DNA of 64,000 nt from Ottowia flava (GCF_042680565.1 NZ_JBHUEJ010000002.1:111377-175376), one strand, 5' to 3'. Shown: positions 43,191 to 52,767, numbered from the stretch's first letter. The notes: generated by a model from the sequence alone, not told the origin. Made by a program: numbers and translations.

Positions 43191-43202
43191 TTCGGCTTAG
43201 AG

Positions 43203-43252
43203 CGTTTTCAGGCTTGCTCCCTACAGGGGACAGCGCAGCAAGCTATAAAAAT
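43203..43252 (-). repeat. Dispersed element, copy 13 (before the fdh structural genes)
   Basis: On the minus strand: TTTTTATAGCTTGCTGCGC, CTGTAGGGAGC, AAGCCTGAAAAC. This is a shorter, more diverged copy. It lies 13 bp after the chaperone stop, in the 211-bp gap before the small TAT protein. No other feature is evident in that gap. Confidence 0.7.
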
Positions 43253-43401
43253 AAGAGTAAATGGGGGTCGATGGGAGCAGTGCGCGAATGCCGCACCGTG
43301 CTTGTCGGGATAACCCCCCAGTGAGTATGGGGTTGCACCGTTATCATTCGAGAGTAACCTATGCAAACAAATTCCTATTCGGCCTTCAGGAGGTGTCCAC
43401 G

Positions 43402-43614
43402 ATGAAGTCCAAATCCTCTTCGCAACTGTCGCGCCGTGCGGTGTTTGCCGGCGTGGGCACCGCAGGGGCGGTTGCCGCGGTGTCGTCTGCGCTTCCCCTG
43501 GTCAAGCCACAGGCGCCGGTCGCCGCGGCGCCCGCCAAGCCAGCGCCCGAGCGCGGCGGCGGTTACACGCTGAGCGAGCACGTGCAGCGCTACTACAAGA
43601 CCACCCGAATCTGA
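43402..43614 (+). CDS. Small twin-arginine formate dehydrogenase accessory protein (FdhX-like)
   Basis: AGGAGGT at 43388-43394 sets the start at ATG 43402. The 70-residue protein has a TAT-type signal (QLSRRAVFAGVGTAGAVAAV) and a short mature part ending ERGGGYTLSEHVQRYYKTTRI, a pattern seen in small proteins encoded directly before fdhA in betaproteobacteria and Shewanella. It is probably exported with, or helps assemble, the enzyme. Confidence 0.85.
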   Translation: MKSKSSSQLSRRAVFAGVGTAGAVAAVSSALPLVKPQAPVAAAPAKPAPERGGGYTLSEHVQRYYKTTRI

Positions 43615-43638
43615 TGCGCTGACACAAAGGCTCCCACC

Positions 43639-46611
43639 ATGTTGCTTACCAAGAAATCCGGCGTCGGCGCAGGTGCCCCGATCGCTTCTTCGTTTGTTCA
43701 CCGCCTGCGCCATGGCCTGTCGCAGGCCGTCCCCACCATGGACCGTCGCGCGTTCTTACGCCGCTCGGGTCTGGGCGTGGGCGCGGGTCTGGCCGCGTCA
43801 CAACTCGCGCTGGTCAAAAAGGCCGGTGCGGCCGAGGGCGCCAAGTCGGTCGACGGCAGCGGCAAGGTCGAAGTGCGCCGCACCGTGTGCACGCACTGCT
43901 CGGTCGGCTGCGCGTCGGACGCGGTGGTCGAAAACGGCGTCTGGGTGCGCCAGGAGCCGGTGTTCGACTCGCCCATCAACCTGGGCGCGCACTGCGCCAA
44001 GGGGGCATCGATCCGCGAGCACGGCCACGGCGAATACCGCCTGCGCTACCCGATGAAGCTGGTGAACGGCAAGTACCAGCGCATGAGCTGGGACGACGCG
44101 CTCAAGGAAATCAGCGAGCGGATGCTGGCGTTGCGCAAGGAAAGCGGCCCAGACAGCGTGTACGTGGTCGGCTCGTCCAAGCACAGCAACGAGCAGTCGT
44201 ACCTGCTGCGCAAGTGGATGAGCCTGTGGGGCAGCAACAACTGCGACCACCAGGCGCGGATCTGCCACAGCACCACGGTGGCCGGAGTGGCCAACACCTG
44301 GGGCTACGGCGCGATGACCAACAGCTACAACGACATGCAGAACAGCAAGGTCGCGCTGTACATCGGCTCCAACGCCGCCGAGGCGCACCCGGTGTCGATG
44401 CTGCACATGCTGCACAGCAAGGAAACCGGCTGCAAGATGATCGTGGTCGATCCGCGCTTCACGCGCACGGCGGCCAAGGCGGACGAATACGTGCGCATCC
44501 GCTCGGGCACGGACATTCCCTTCCTGTTCGGCCTGCTGTACCACATCTTCAAGAACGGCTGGGAAGACAAGAAGTACATCAACGACCGCGTGTTCGGCAT
44601 GGACAAGGTCCGTGAAGACGTGCTGGCCAAGTGGACGCCCGACAAGGTGGAAGAGGCCTGCGGCGTCAAGGAAGAGCAGATGGCCCGCGTGGCCAAGATG
44701 ATGGCGGACAACCGCCCCGGCACGCTGGTCTGGTGCATGGGCCAGACCCAGCACACCATTGGCAATGCGATGGTGCGGGCCTCCTGCATCGTTCAGCTGG
44801 CCTTGGGCAATGTGGGGGTCTCGGGCGGCGGCGCCAACATCTTCCGCGGCCACGACAACGTGCAGGGCGCGACCGACGTGGGGCCCAACCCGGATTCGCT
44901 GCCAGGCTATTACGGCTTGGCCGAGGGTTCGTGGAAGCATTTCGCCAACACCTGGGGCGTGGACTTCGAGTGGATCAAGAAGCAGTACGCCAGCCCCGCG
45001 ATGATGGGCAAGAGCGGCATCACCGTCAGCCGCTGGATCGATGGGGTGCTGGAGCAGAACGACCTGATCGATCAGGACCATAACCTGCGCGCCGTCTTCT
45101 TCTGGGGCCACGCGCCCAACTCGCAGACCCGCGGCCTCGAAATGAAGAAGGCCATGGACAAGCTGGATCTGCTGGTCGTGGTCGATCCATACCCGTCGGC
45201 CACGGCGGCGATGGCCGCCATGCCGCCGGCCAAGGATGGCCAGGTGAACCCGAACCGCGCGGTCTATTTGCTGCCGGCCTGCACCCAGTTCGAGACCAGC
45301 GGCTCCTGCACCGCATCCAACCGCTCGCTGCAGTGGCGCGAGAAGGTGATCGACCCGCTGTGGGAAAGCCGCAGTGACCACATGATCATGTACCAGCTCG
45401 CGCAGAAGCTGGGCTTCGACAAGGAACTGGTCAAGAACTACAAGATGCAGAAGATCAAGGGCATGGACGAGCCCTTGCCCGATGACATCCTGCGCGAGAT
45501 CAACAAGTGCGTCTGGACCATCGGCTACACGGGGCAGAGCCCCGAGCGCCTGAAGGCCCACATGAAGAACATGGCGTCGTTCGACGTGCGCACGCTCAAG
45601 GCCAAGGGCACCGTCAAGGACAAGGAGACGGGCGTCGACATGACCGGCGACTACTTCGGTCTGCCCTGGCCGTGCTGGGGCACGCCCGAATTCCGCCACC
45701 CCGGCTCGCCCAACCTCTACGACACGCACAAGCACGTCATGGACGGCGGCGGAAACTTCCGCGCCAACTTCGGCGTCGAGCGCGACGGCGTCAACCTGCT
45801 GGCCGAGGACGGCTCGCACTCGTTGGGTTCCGACATCACGACCGGCTACCCCGAGTTCGACCACATCCTGCTCAAGAAGCTGGGCTGGTGGGACGAGTTG
45901 AACGAGGCCGAAAAGAAGGCGGCTGAGGGCAAGAACTGGAAGACCGACTCGTCTGGCGGCATCATCCGTGTGGTGATGAAGAACCACGGCTGCCACCCGT
46001 TCGGCAACGCCAAGGCGCGCGCCGTGGTCTGGAACTTCCCCGACCCGATTCCGCAGCATCGCGAACCGCTGTACGGCACGCGCCCGGATCTGGTGGCCAA
46101 GTACCCGACGCACAACGACATGAAGACCTTCTGGCGGCTGCCGACGCTGTTCAAGACGGTGCAGGACCGGAACGTGGCCGAGAAGATGTACGAGAAATTC
46201 CCGCTGATCCTGACCTCCGGCCGCTTGGTCGAGTACGAGGGCGGCGGCGAGGAAACGCGCTCCAACCCTTGGCTGGCTGAACTGCAGCAGGAGTGCTTCG
46301 TCGAGATCAACCCGAAGGCCGCCAGCGAGCGCGGCATCCGCAACGGCGACCGTTGCTGGGTGGTGACCCCCACCGGCGCACGCCTGAATGTGCAGGCGCT
46401 GGTGACGGAGCGCGTGGCGCCCGACACCACCTGGATGCCCTTCCACTTCTCGGGCCGCTGGGAAGGCAAGGATCTGCTCGAGTACTACCCCGAGGGCGCA
46501 CATCCGATCGTGCGCGGTGAGGCGGTCAATACGGGTACGACCTACGGCTACGACAGCGTCACCATGATGCAGGAAACGAAGACCACCATCTGCAACGTCG
46601 AGAAAGCGTGA
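43639..46611 (+). CDS. fdhA: Respiratory formate dehydrogenase, catalytic alpha subunit (cysteine type)
   Basis: The 990-residue periplasmic molybdoenzyme has a twin-arginine signal (MDRRAFLRRSGLGVGAGLAA, residues 34-53), one [4Fe-4S] site (CTHCSVGCASDAVV.. C) and the Mo-bis-MGD fold. In the active-site segment DHQARICHSTTVAGVANTWG, C209 stands where FdnG of E. coli has selenocysteine, so no SECIS element is needed. It oxidises formate and passes electrons to FdhB. The 33-residue extension before the TAT motif may be real or the start may be ATG 43738. Confidence 0.94.
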   Translation: MLLTKKSGVGAGAPIASSFVHRLRHGLSQAVPTMDRRAFLRRSGLGVGAGLAASQLALVKKAGAAEGAKSVDGSGKVEVRRTVCTHCSVGCASDAVVENGVWVRQEPVFDSPINLGAHCAKGASIREHGHGEYRLRYPMKLVNGKYQRMSWDDALKEISERMLALRKESGPDSVYVVGSSKHSNEQSYLLRKWMSLWGSNNCDHQARICHSTTVAGVANTWGYGAMTNSYNDMQNSKVALYIGSNAAEAHPVSMLHMLHSKETGCKMIVVDPRFTRTAAKADEYVRIRSGTDIPFLFGLLYHIFKNGWEDKKYINDRVFGMDKVREDVLAKWTPDKVEEACGVKEEQMARVAKMMADNRPGTLVWCMGQTQHTIGNAMVRASCIVQLALGNVGVSGGGANIFRGHDNVQGATDVGPNPDSLPGYYGLAEGSWKHFANTWGVDFEWIKKQYASPAMMGKSGITVSRWIDGVLEQNDLIDQDHNLRAVFFWGHAPNSQTRGLEMKKAMDKLDLLVVVDPYPSATAAMAAMPPAKDGQVNPNRAVYLLPACTQFETSGSCTASNRSLQWREKVIDPLWESRSDHMIMYQLAQKLGFDKELVKNYKMQKIKGMDEPLPDDILREINKCVWTIGYTGQSPERLKAHMKNMASFDVRTLKAKGTVKDKETGVDMTGDYFGLPWPCWGTPEFRHPGSPNLYDTHKHVMDGGGNFRANFGVERDGVNLLAEDGSHSLGSDITTGYPEFDHILLKKLGWWDELNEAEKKAAEGKNWKTDSSGGIIRVVMKNHGCHPFGNAKARAVVWNFPDPIPQHREPLYGTRPDLVAKYPTHNDMKTFWRLPTLFKTVQDRNVAEKMYEKFPLILTSGRLVEYEGGGEETRSNPWLAELQQECFVEINPKAASERGIRNGDRCWVVTPTGARLNVQALVTERVAPDTTWMPFHFSGRWEGKDLLEYYPEGAHPIVRGEAVNTGTTYGYDSVTMMQETKTTICNVEKA

Positions 46612-46621
46612 GGCAAACGTC

Positions 46622-47245
46622 ATGGCAAGAATGAAATTCATCTGTGACGCCGAGCGCTGCATCGAGTGCAACGGCTGCGTCACCGCCTGCAAGAACGAGA
46701 ACGAGGTGCCGTGGGGCGTGAACCGCCGTCGCGTGGTGACCCTCAACGATGGCGTGCCGGGCGAGAAATCGATCTCGGTGGCCTGCATGCACTGCTCGGA
46801 CGCGCCCTGCATGGCGGTCTGTCCGGTCAACTGCTTCTACCGCACCGATGAAGGCGTGGTGCTGCACGACAAGGACGTCTGCATTGGCTGCGGCTATTGC
46901 AGTTACGCCTGTCCGTTCGGCGCGCCGCAGTTCCCGAGCAAGGGCGAGTGGGGCGTACGCGGCAAGATGGACAAGTGCACGTTCTGCGCCGGTGGCCCTG
47001 AAAAGAACGGTAGCCAGGCCGAGTTCGAGAAGTACGGCCGCAACCGTCTGGCCGAAGGCAAGCTGCCGGCCTGTGCCGAGATGTGCTCGACCAAGGCGCT
47101 GTTGGCCGGCGATGGCGACATGGTGGCCGACATCTTCCGTACCCGCGTCGTCGCACGCGGCAAGGGCGCTGAAGTCTGGGGCTGGGGCACGGCCTACGGC
47201 AACCAGCATCAGAACCGCGAGCGCACGCAAGGAGGCAAGTCATGA
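46622..47245 (+). CDS. fdhB: Formate dehydrogenase iron-sulfur beta subunit
   Basis: The 207-residue ferredoxin-like subunit has four cluster motifs: CIECNGCVTACKNENEVPWG, CMHCSDAPCMAVCPVNCF, CIGCGYCSYACPFGAP and CTFCAGG.. with CAEMC. It carries electrons from FdhA to the cytochrome b subunit. It has no signal peptide and would be exported with FdhA. It starts 10 bp after fdhA and overlaps the next start by 4 bp. Confidence 0.93.
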   Translation: MARMKFICDAERCIECNGCVTACKNENEVPWGVNRRRVVTLNDGVPGEKSISVACMHCSDAPCMAVCPVNCFYRTDEGVVLHDKDVCIGCGYCSYACPFGAPQFPSKGEWGVRGKMDKCTFCAGGPEKNGSQAEFEKYGRNRLAEGKLPACAEMCSTKALLAGDGDMVADIFRTRVVARGKGAEVWGWGTAYGNQHQNRERTQGGKS

Positions 47246-47481
47246 GCCGTCCCTGGGTTTGGATCGCCGCTGCGGCGGTCGTCGCGCTGGCCGCCTGCGG
47301 CGAGAAGCCGCAGGACAACCGCTCCGGCGCCAAGCTGGACCAGCCAGCGTTCGATGGCACCGGCGTGGCCGCGTTCACCGCGCCCGGCTGGAAGCCGGGT
47401 GACGTCAACAGCTGGCAGCAGGAACTGCGCGCCCGCGGCCAATATGGTCAGAACGACTACACGCGCGTCGTGAAGCCCTGA
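47242..47481 (+). CDS. Small lipoprotein of the fdh operon
   Basis: The 79-residue product has a lipoprotein signal (MSRPWVWIAAAAVVALAACG) with lipobox LAAC and a short mature domain (WKPGDVNSWQQELRARGQYG). Function unknown; similar short lipoproteins lie between fdhB and fdhC in related loci. GGAGGC precedes the start, which overlaps the fdhB stop. Confidence 0.8.
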   Translation: MSRPWVWIAAAAVVALAACGEKPQDNRSGAKLDQPAFDGTGVAAFTAPGWKPGDVNSWQQELRARGQYGQNDYTRVVKP

Positions 47482-47494
47482 TCGGAGGAAAGCC

Positions 47495-48733
47495 ATGAGA
47501 ATGCTCTCGCTCCTGCGCGCAGCCTTGCTGAGCCTTGGGTGCGTGGGCGCGGCGTGGGCGCAAAGCGCGCCTGAGGCAGCGTCTGCACCGGCGGCGGCAC
47601 CGGCTGTCGAAAGTGCGGCACCCGCATCGACGCCAGCGACCGCCGCAGCACCCGCCATGCCCGGCGTGAAAAGCGCCAACATCTTCGAGATCGGACCGGA
47701 TGCCGCAGCCGATCCCGGTTACGCGAACCAGACCAACGGCGAGCGCAACCGCGTGCAACCCGGCAACAACGCGCCCATGTGGCGCGCGGTCGGCGGTGGG
47801 GTCACCGGCTACAGCAGCCTGCCGAAATCCGAAGCGCCCGAAGCGGGCAACCTGATCCAGCCGATGGTGCAGTACCCCGGTTCGCGGTTCACCAGCGCGG
47901 GCGAGGCCTGGCGACAGGTGCGCAACCACTGGCTGTTGCCCTACGGCGCGGCGTTGCTGGGCATCGTGGTGCTGGCCCTGGCCATCCTGTTCTTCACCTC
48001 GGGGCCGCTGGGCCACAAGGAGCCCAAAGACACGGCACGCCCGATCGAGCGCTTCACGCCGTTCGAGCGCGCCGCGCACTGGGTCAACGCCGCTGCGTTT
48101 GTGGCGCTGGCGATCTCGGGCCTGACCATGGCGTTCGGCAAGTTCTTTCTTCAGCCGGTGCTCGGCCTGCATCTGGCCGGCTGGCTGACCTATGCGCTGA
48201 AGTACGTGCACAACTTTGTCGGGCCAGCGTTCGCCGTATCGCTGCTGGTGGTGATCCTGACCTTCATCAAGGACAACTTCGCCAGCCTGGCCGACTTCAC
48301 CTGGCTGCGCAAGCTGGGCGGCATGTTCTCCCACGAGCAGGTGCCGTCGCACCGTTTCAACGCCGGCGAGAAGGGCATTTTCTGGTGGGCCGTGACCATT
48401 CCCGGCCTGATCGTCGTGGCGTCGGGCCTGGTGCTGAACAAGCTGGTGCCGGGGCTGGAATACCTGCGCGGCGACATGCAGATCGCCCACATGATCCACC
48501 TGACCGCCGGCCTGTTCATGATGGCGCTGATGATCGGGCACATCTACATGGGCACCGTGGGCATGTACGGCGCCTATTCCGCCATGAAGACCGGCTACGT
48601 GAGTGAGGAATGGGCGCGTGAGCACCACCAGCTCTGGTACGACGACATCGTTGCCGGCAAGATCCCCGCGCAGCGCTCGGGTCAGAGTGCGCCGGACCCG
48701 GTGCCGCCGACGCCTGCCGGATCGACGACTTGA
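47495..48733 (+). CDS. fdhC: Formate dehydrogenase cytochrome b556 gamma subunit
   Basis: The 412-residue membrane protein has a signal peptide (MRMLSLLRAALLSLGCVGAAWAQ), an alanine/proline-rich periplasmic region (residues about 25-145), and then the FdnI-type cytochrome b domain with several membrane helices. Candidate haem ligands are histidines in FERAAHWVNAAAF, LKYVHNFVGPAF, IAHMIHLTAGLF and MIGHIYMGTVG. It takes electrons from FdhB and reduces quinone. The long N-terminal region is common in this FDH type but absent from E. coli FdnI. Confidence 0.93.
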   Translation: MRMLSLLRAALLSLGCVGAAWAQSAPEAASAPAAAPAVESAAPASTPATAAAPAMPGVKSANIFEIGPDAAADPGYANQTNGERNRVQPGNNAPMWRAVGGGVTGYSSLPKSEAPEAGNLIQPMVQYPGSRFTSAGEAWRQVRNHWLLPYGAALLGIVVLALAILFFTSGPLGHKEPKDTARPIERFTPFERAAHWVNAAAFVALAISGLTMAFGKFFLQPVLGLHLAGWLTYALKYVHNFVGPAFAVSLLVVILTFIKDNFASLADFTWLRKLGGMFSHEQVPSHRFNAGEKGIFWWAVTIPGLIVVASGLVLNKLVPGLEYLRGDMQIAHMIHLTAGLFMMALMIGHIYMGTVGMYGAYSAMKTGYVSEEWAREHHQLWYDDIVAGKIPAQRSGQSAPDPVPPTPAGSTT

Positions 48734-48747
48734 AGGAAGCAGTAGCC

Positions 48748-49182
48748 ATGACCAAGTACCTCGCCGCGATCGCTGCCACGGCCTTGTGCGCCAGTGCGTG
48801 GGCCAAGTTGCCCGCGCCCACACCCGAGGCCAAGGCCAAGGCGGCCGAAGCCGCCGCCAAGTCCGCCTGGCAGGCCAAGGTGGACGGCTTTCAGCTGTGC
48901 AATGCCCAGGACCGCGTGGCGGCCAAGTACCGCGCCGGTGCGGCGGCCGCCGGCAAGACTGTGCAGCCGGCCCTGACCACACCGCCGTGTACCGACCCCG
49001 GTCCTTTCGTTTACACGCCGGAAGCGCCGAAGCCGCTGGAAGCGGCCGGTGCGCACTCGTCGGCGGCGGCGGTCGGCACGCCTCCCGTCACCACGCCGCA
49101 GACGCAGGCCGAGGTGGCCAACGCGGCGTCTGCGCCGGCCAGCGTGGCTCCTCCCGCGTCCGCGTCATCCACCACCAAGTGA
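48748..49182 (+). CDS. Small secreted hypothetical protein of the fdh operon
   Basis: ATG 48748 (AAGGAAG upstream) starts a 144-residue protein with a signal peptide (MTKYLAAIAATALCASAWAK), a helix rich in alanine and lysine, a central part with two cysteines (FQLCNAQDRVAAKY, TTPPCTDPGPFVY) and an alanine-rich disordered tail. No known domain is recognised. It lies directly after fdhC and before fdhD. Confidence 0.75.
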   Translation: MTKYLAAIAATALCASAWAKLPAPTPEAKAKAAEAAAKSAWQAKVDGFQLCNAQDRVAAKYRAGAAAAGKTVQPALTTPPCTDPGPFVYTPEAPKPLEAAGAHSSAAAVGTPPVTTPQTQAEVANAASAPASVAPPASASSTTK

Positions 49183-49271
49183 GCCGCGTTCGGCGCTAGA
49201 CTGCGACCCATCCGCACCGTCAGGCCGCGTCGGCATTGCCGGGGCGGCCTGTCATTTTGTGGCCAGCACGC

Positions 49272-50129
49272 ATGTCACCGAATTCCCGATTGCCTCACCT
49301 GAGCCACGCGCGATCCCTGCTGACGCAGGACATCCGCGCCGTCAATGAACGGGGTGAGGAGCAGGACGCCTCGATCCCCGCCGAACGCGCCCTGACCGTC
49401 TACGTCGACAAGCGTGAACTGGTCACGCTGATGACGCTGGGCGCGCACCCCGAATGGCTGGTGCTGGGCTACCTGCGCAACCAGCACCTGGTGGCTTCGC
49501 TGGACGACATCGCATCCATCACCGTCGACTGGGAGGTGGGCGCCGCCGCCGTCAAAACGCGCGGCGGCATCGAACACATCGAAGAGCGCACCGCCAAGCG
49601 GGTGGTGACCACGGGCTGCGGGCAAGGCAGCGTGTTTGGCGACCTGATGGCCAACGTCGACCAGATCTGCCTGGGCGATGCGCGGCTGACGCAGACCACG
49701 CTGTACGCGGTGCTGAACGCCATCCGCCTGCAGGAAAGCACCTACAAGTCGGCCGGCTCGGTGCATGCGTGCGCGCTGTTCCAGGGCGATCAGATGCTGC
49801 TCTTCGTCGAAGACGTAGGCCGCCACAACGCCATCGACACCATCGCTGGCTGGATGTGGCTGCAGCCGCCGGCGGTGCAGCAGGGCGGCGACAAGCTGTT
49901 CTACACCACCGGCCGGCTGACCAGCGAGATGGTCATCAAGTCGGCGCAGATGGGCGTGCCCCTGGTCGTCTCGCGCAGCGGGATCACGCAGATGGGGCTG
50001 GAAGTCGCCCAGCGCCTGGGTCTGTGCGCCATCGGGCGGGCCATCAACAAGCGCTTTCTTTGCTACAGCGCACCTGAGCGCTTGGTGTGGGACGCGGTAC
50101 CCGCCCACGATGCACTATTGAAAGAGTAG
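49272..50129 (+). CDS. fdhD: Formate dehydrogenase sulfurtransferase FdhD
   Basis: The 285-residue protein starts at ATG 49272 and has the FdhD fold with VYVDKRELVTLMTLGAHPEWLVLGY, VEDVGRHNAIDTIAG and TTGRLTSEMVIKSAQMGVPLV. FdhD transfers sulfur from IscS to the molybdenum cofactor. The cysteine loop reads VVTTGCGQGSV: the first (essential in E. coli) cysteine is present, while the second of the E. coli CxxC is glycine. The stop codon TAG lies in dispersed-repeat copy 14. A TAGACT hexamer lies 70 bp upstream. Confidence 0.9.
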   Translation: MSPNSRLPHLSHARSLLTQDIRAVNERGEEQDASIPAERALTVYVDKRELVTLMTLGAHPEWLVLGYLRNQHLVASLDDIASITVDWEVGAAAVKTRGGIEHIEERTAKRVVTTGCGQGSVFGDLMANVDQICLGDARLTQTTLYAVLNAIRLQESTYKSAGSVHACALFQGDQMLLFVEDVGRHNAIDTIAGWMWLQPPAVQQGGDKLFYTTGRLTSEMVIKSAQMGVPLVVSRSGITQMGLEVAQRLGLCAIGRAINKRFLCYSAPERLVWDAVPAHDALLKE

Positions 50130-50177
50130 CTGCTTGCGCAGGTGGGTGTAGGGCAGAAGCGCTGTTTTATTCAAAAT
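50114..50177 (+). repeat. Dispersed element, copy 14 (contains the fdhD stop)
   Basis: CTATTGAAAGAGTAGCTGC, TTGCGCAGGTGG, GTGTAGGGC, CTGTTTTATTCAAAAT. The TAG of GAGTAGCTG is the fdhD stop codon, so the last residues (ALLKE) are repeat-encoded. Confidence 0.88.
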
Positions 50178-50240
50178 TCTGCCGGCCAGCCGAGCCCATT
50201 CCATGGCCATGCCCCAGCCGGCTTGCGCTAAGGTGCGTGC

Positions 50241-52763
50241 ATGAACATTTCCTTGTGGACCCTGGGCTGGCGCACGCTGTGGCGCGACCTGCGTTCGGGC
50301 GAGTTGCGCCTGGTCATGGTCGCCGTCACGCTGGCCGTGGCTGCGCTGACGGCGGTCGGCTTTTTCTCCGACCGGCTGCAAGGCGGTCTGCAGCGCGACG
50401 CGCGCCAGCTGCTGGGCGGCGACGCCGTCATCGTCAGCGACAACGCGCCCACCCCGCAATGGGCCGCGCAGGCGCGCACCCTGGGCCTGCAAACGGCGCA
50501 GACGCTCAGCTTCCCCACCATGGGCCGCGCGGCGGATGCGCAAGGCGGCGCGACCCGGCTCGTTGCGCTCAAGGCTGTCGGGGCCGGTTACCCGCTGCGT
50601 GGCCAGGTGCGGCTGACGCAGGCCACGGGCGACCTGGTCGGCACACCGGTCAGCACCATTCCGCAACCCAAGCAGGCCTGGGTCGATGCCGCGTTGCTGG
50701 AGGCACTGGGCCTGAAGCTGGGCGACAGCGTGCTGCTGGGCGACACCGACTTCCGCATCGGCCAATTGATCGCGCAGGAGCCGGACCGAGGCTCCGGCTT
50801 CATGAGCTTCGCGCCGCGGGTGCTGATCAACGAGGCCGACTTGCCCGCCACGGGCCTCGTGCAGCCCGCCAGCCGCATCACCTGGCGCCTGGCCGTGGCC
50901 GGCGCGCCCGAGGCCGTCAAGCGTTATCAGACCTGGGCCGAGGCCGAGCTGAAAAAGCCTGAGGTGCACGGCGTGCGGCTGGAATCGCTGGAAAGCGGCC
51001 GCCCCGAAATGCGCCAGACGCTGGACCGGGCCGAGAAATTCCTCAACTTGGTCGCGCTGCTGGCGGCGTTGCTGTCGGCGGTGGCGGTGGCGCTGGCTGC
51101 GCGCGGCTTTGCGGCGCGGCACCTGGACGACTGCGCCATGCTGCGTGTGCTCGGCCTGCCGCAGCGCGCCATCGCGGGTGCGTACACGGTCGAATTCCTG
51201 CTGATCGGCCTGGCGGCCAGCCTGCTGGGCGTGCTGATCGGCTTTGCGGTGCATTACGTCTTCGTATGGCTGCTGGCAGGGCTGGTCGAAGCTGCGTTGC
51301 CCGGTGCCAGCTTCTGGCCGGTGCTGTTCGGCGTGGGCATCGGGCTCACGCTGCTGATGGCGTTCGGCCTGCCGCCGGTGCTGCAGCTGGCGCAAGTGCC
51401 TCCGCTGCGCGTGATCCGGCGCGACGTTGGCGGGCTGAAGGCCGCATCGCTTGCCGTGCTGGGCCTGGGCGTGGCGGGCTTTGCCGCCCTGCTGTTGGCC
51501 GTCAGCGCTGACCTGAAGCTGGGGCTGATCGCCGTGGGCGGCTTTGCCGGCGCGGTGGCGGTGTTTGCCGCGCTGTCCTGGGTCGCCGTCAAACTGCTGC
51601 GTCGCGTTGTGAATGAAGCGCGCGCCCCGCGCTGGCTGGCACTGGCCACGCGCCAGATTTCGGCACGGCCGGCGTATGCGGTGGTGCAGGTCAGCAGCCT
51701 GGCCGTGGGCTTGCTGGCGCTGGTGCTGCTGGTGCTGCTGCGCACCGACCTGATCAGCAGCTGGCGCGCCGCCACGCCGGCCGACGCGCCCAACCGCTTC
51801 GTCATCAACGTCATGCCCGACCAGAGCGAGGCCTTCCGCGCCGCGCTGGACAAGGCCGGCGTGCAGCGGCTCAACTGGTACCCGATGTTCCGTGGGCGGC
51901 TGGTGGCGGTGAACGGGCGCGCCGTCTCGATGGACGACTACGCCGAGGAGCGCGCCAAGCGCCTGGTCGACCGCGAGTTCAACCTGTCCAACGCGGCCGA
52001 AGCGCCGCCACACAACGAGGTCGTCGGCGGCCGCTGGCAGCCGGGCGAGGCCGATGCCGTCAGCGTAGAAGAAGGCTTGGCCACGACGCTCGGCCTGAAG
52101 CTGGGCGACCGCATGCGCTTCGACGTCGGCGGCATGCCGCTCGAAGGCCGAATCACCTCCCTGCGCAAGGTGGACTGGGCGTCGATGCACGTCAACTTCT
52201 TCGTCATGTTCCCGCAGGCGGCCATGGCCGATCTGCCCGTGACCTACATCGCGGCCTACCGCGCGCCGAACCAACCGGGCTTCGACAACGCGCTGGTGCG
52301 CGACTTCCCCAACATCACCAACGTGGACATGAGCGCCACCATCGCCCAGGTCCAGCGCGTGCTGGACCAGGTGATCCGCGCGGTGGAATTTCTCTTCGGC
52401 TTCACCCTGGTGGCGGGCCTCATCGTGCTGTTTGCCGCCGTCAGCGCCACGCGCGAGGAACGCGCACGCGAATTTGCCATCATGCGCGCGGTGGGCGCCA
52501 GCAGCCAACTGCTGCGTCAGGTGCAGCGGGCCGAGCTGGTCGGCGTCGGCCTGCTGGCCGGCTTTCTGGCCAGCGTGGTCGCGGTGGCCGTGGGCTGGGC
52601 CATGGCGCGCTACGCCTTCGACTTTGAATGGCACGCCTCGCCCTGGGTGCCGCTGGCCGGCAGCGTGGTTGGCGCGGTGCTGGCGCTGGGCGCCGGTTGG
52701 TGGGGGCTACGCGAGGTGTTGCGCCGGCCGGTGGTGGAAACCCTCCGGCAAGCCGCGGAATAG
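50241..52763 (+). CDS. FtsX-family ABC transporter permease (YbbP-like)
   Basis: The 840-residue membrane protein has the YbbP/FtsX architecture: an N-terminal helix (RLVMVAVTLAVAALTAVGFF), a large periplasmic MacB-like domain, a first FtsX block (residues about 265-440), more helices, a second periplasmic domain, and a final FtsX block with ATREERAREFAIMRAVGASS. Related systems move lipids or lipoproteins or act in envelope stress with an ATPase. No ATPase gene is adjacent, although ybbA and ybbP are usually neighbours. Confidence 0.88.
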   Translation: MNISLWTLGWRTLWRDLRSGELRLVMVAVTLAVAALTAVGFFSDRLQGGLQRDARQLLGGDAVIVSDNAPTPQWAAQARTLGLQTAQTLSFPTMGRAADAQGGATRLVALKAVGAGYPLRGQVRLTQATGDLVGTPVSTIPQPKQAWVDAALLEALGLKLGDSVLLGDTDFRIGQLIAQEPDRGSGFMSFAPRVLINEADLPATGLVQPASRITWRLAVAGAPEAVKRYQTWAEAELKKPEVHGVRLESLESGRPEMRQTLDRAEKFLNLVALLAALLSAVAVALAARGFAARHLDDCAMLRVLGLPQRAIAGAYTVEFLLIGLAASLLGVLIGFAVHYVFVWLLAGLVEAALPGASFWPVLFGVGIGLTLLMAFGLPPVLQLAQVPPLRVIRRDVGGLKAASLAVLGLGVAGFAALLLAVSADLKLGLIAVGGFAGAVAVFAALSWVAVKLLRRVVNEARAPRWLALATRQISARPAYAVVQVSSLAVGLLALVLLVLLRTDLISSWRAATPADAPNRFVINVMPDQSEAFRAALDKAGVQRLNWYPMFRGRLVAVNGRAVSMDDYAEERAKRLVDREFNLSNAAEAPPHNEVVGGRWQPGEADAVSVEEGLATTLGLKLGDRMRFDVGGMPLEGRITSLRKVDWASMHVNFFVMFPQAAMADLPVTYIAAYRAPNQPGFDNALVRDFPNITNVDMSATIAQVQRVLDQVIRAVEFLFGFTLVAGLIVLFAAVSATREERAREFAIMRAVGASSQLLRQVQRAELVGVGLLAGFLASVVAVAVGWAMARYAFDFEWHASPWVPLAGSVVGAVLALGAGWWGLREVLRRPVVETLRQAAE

Positions 52764-52767
52764 CCGG

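Noticed and set aside
44200..44340. Selenocysteine codon in fdhA
   Set aside because: The active-site codon is TGC (cysteine), not TGA, and the frame has no internal stop.
43798..46830. About 1000-codon minus-strand frame opposite fdhA
   Set aside because: No family features; the plus-strand fdhA and fdhB are unambiguous.
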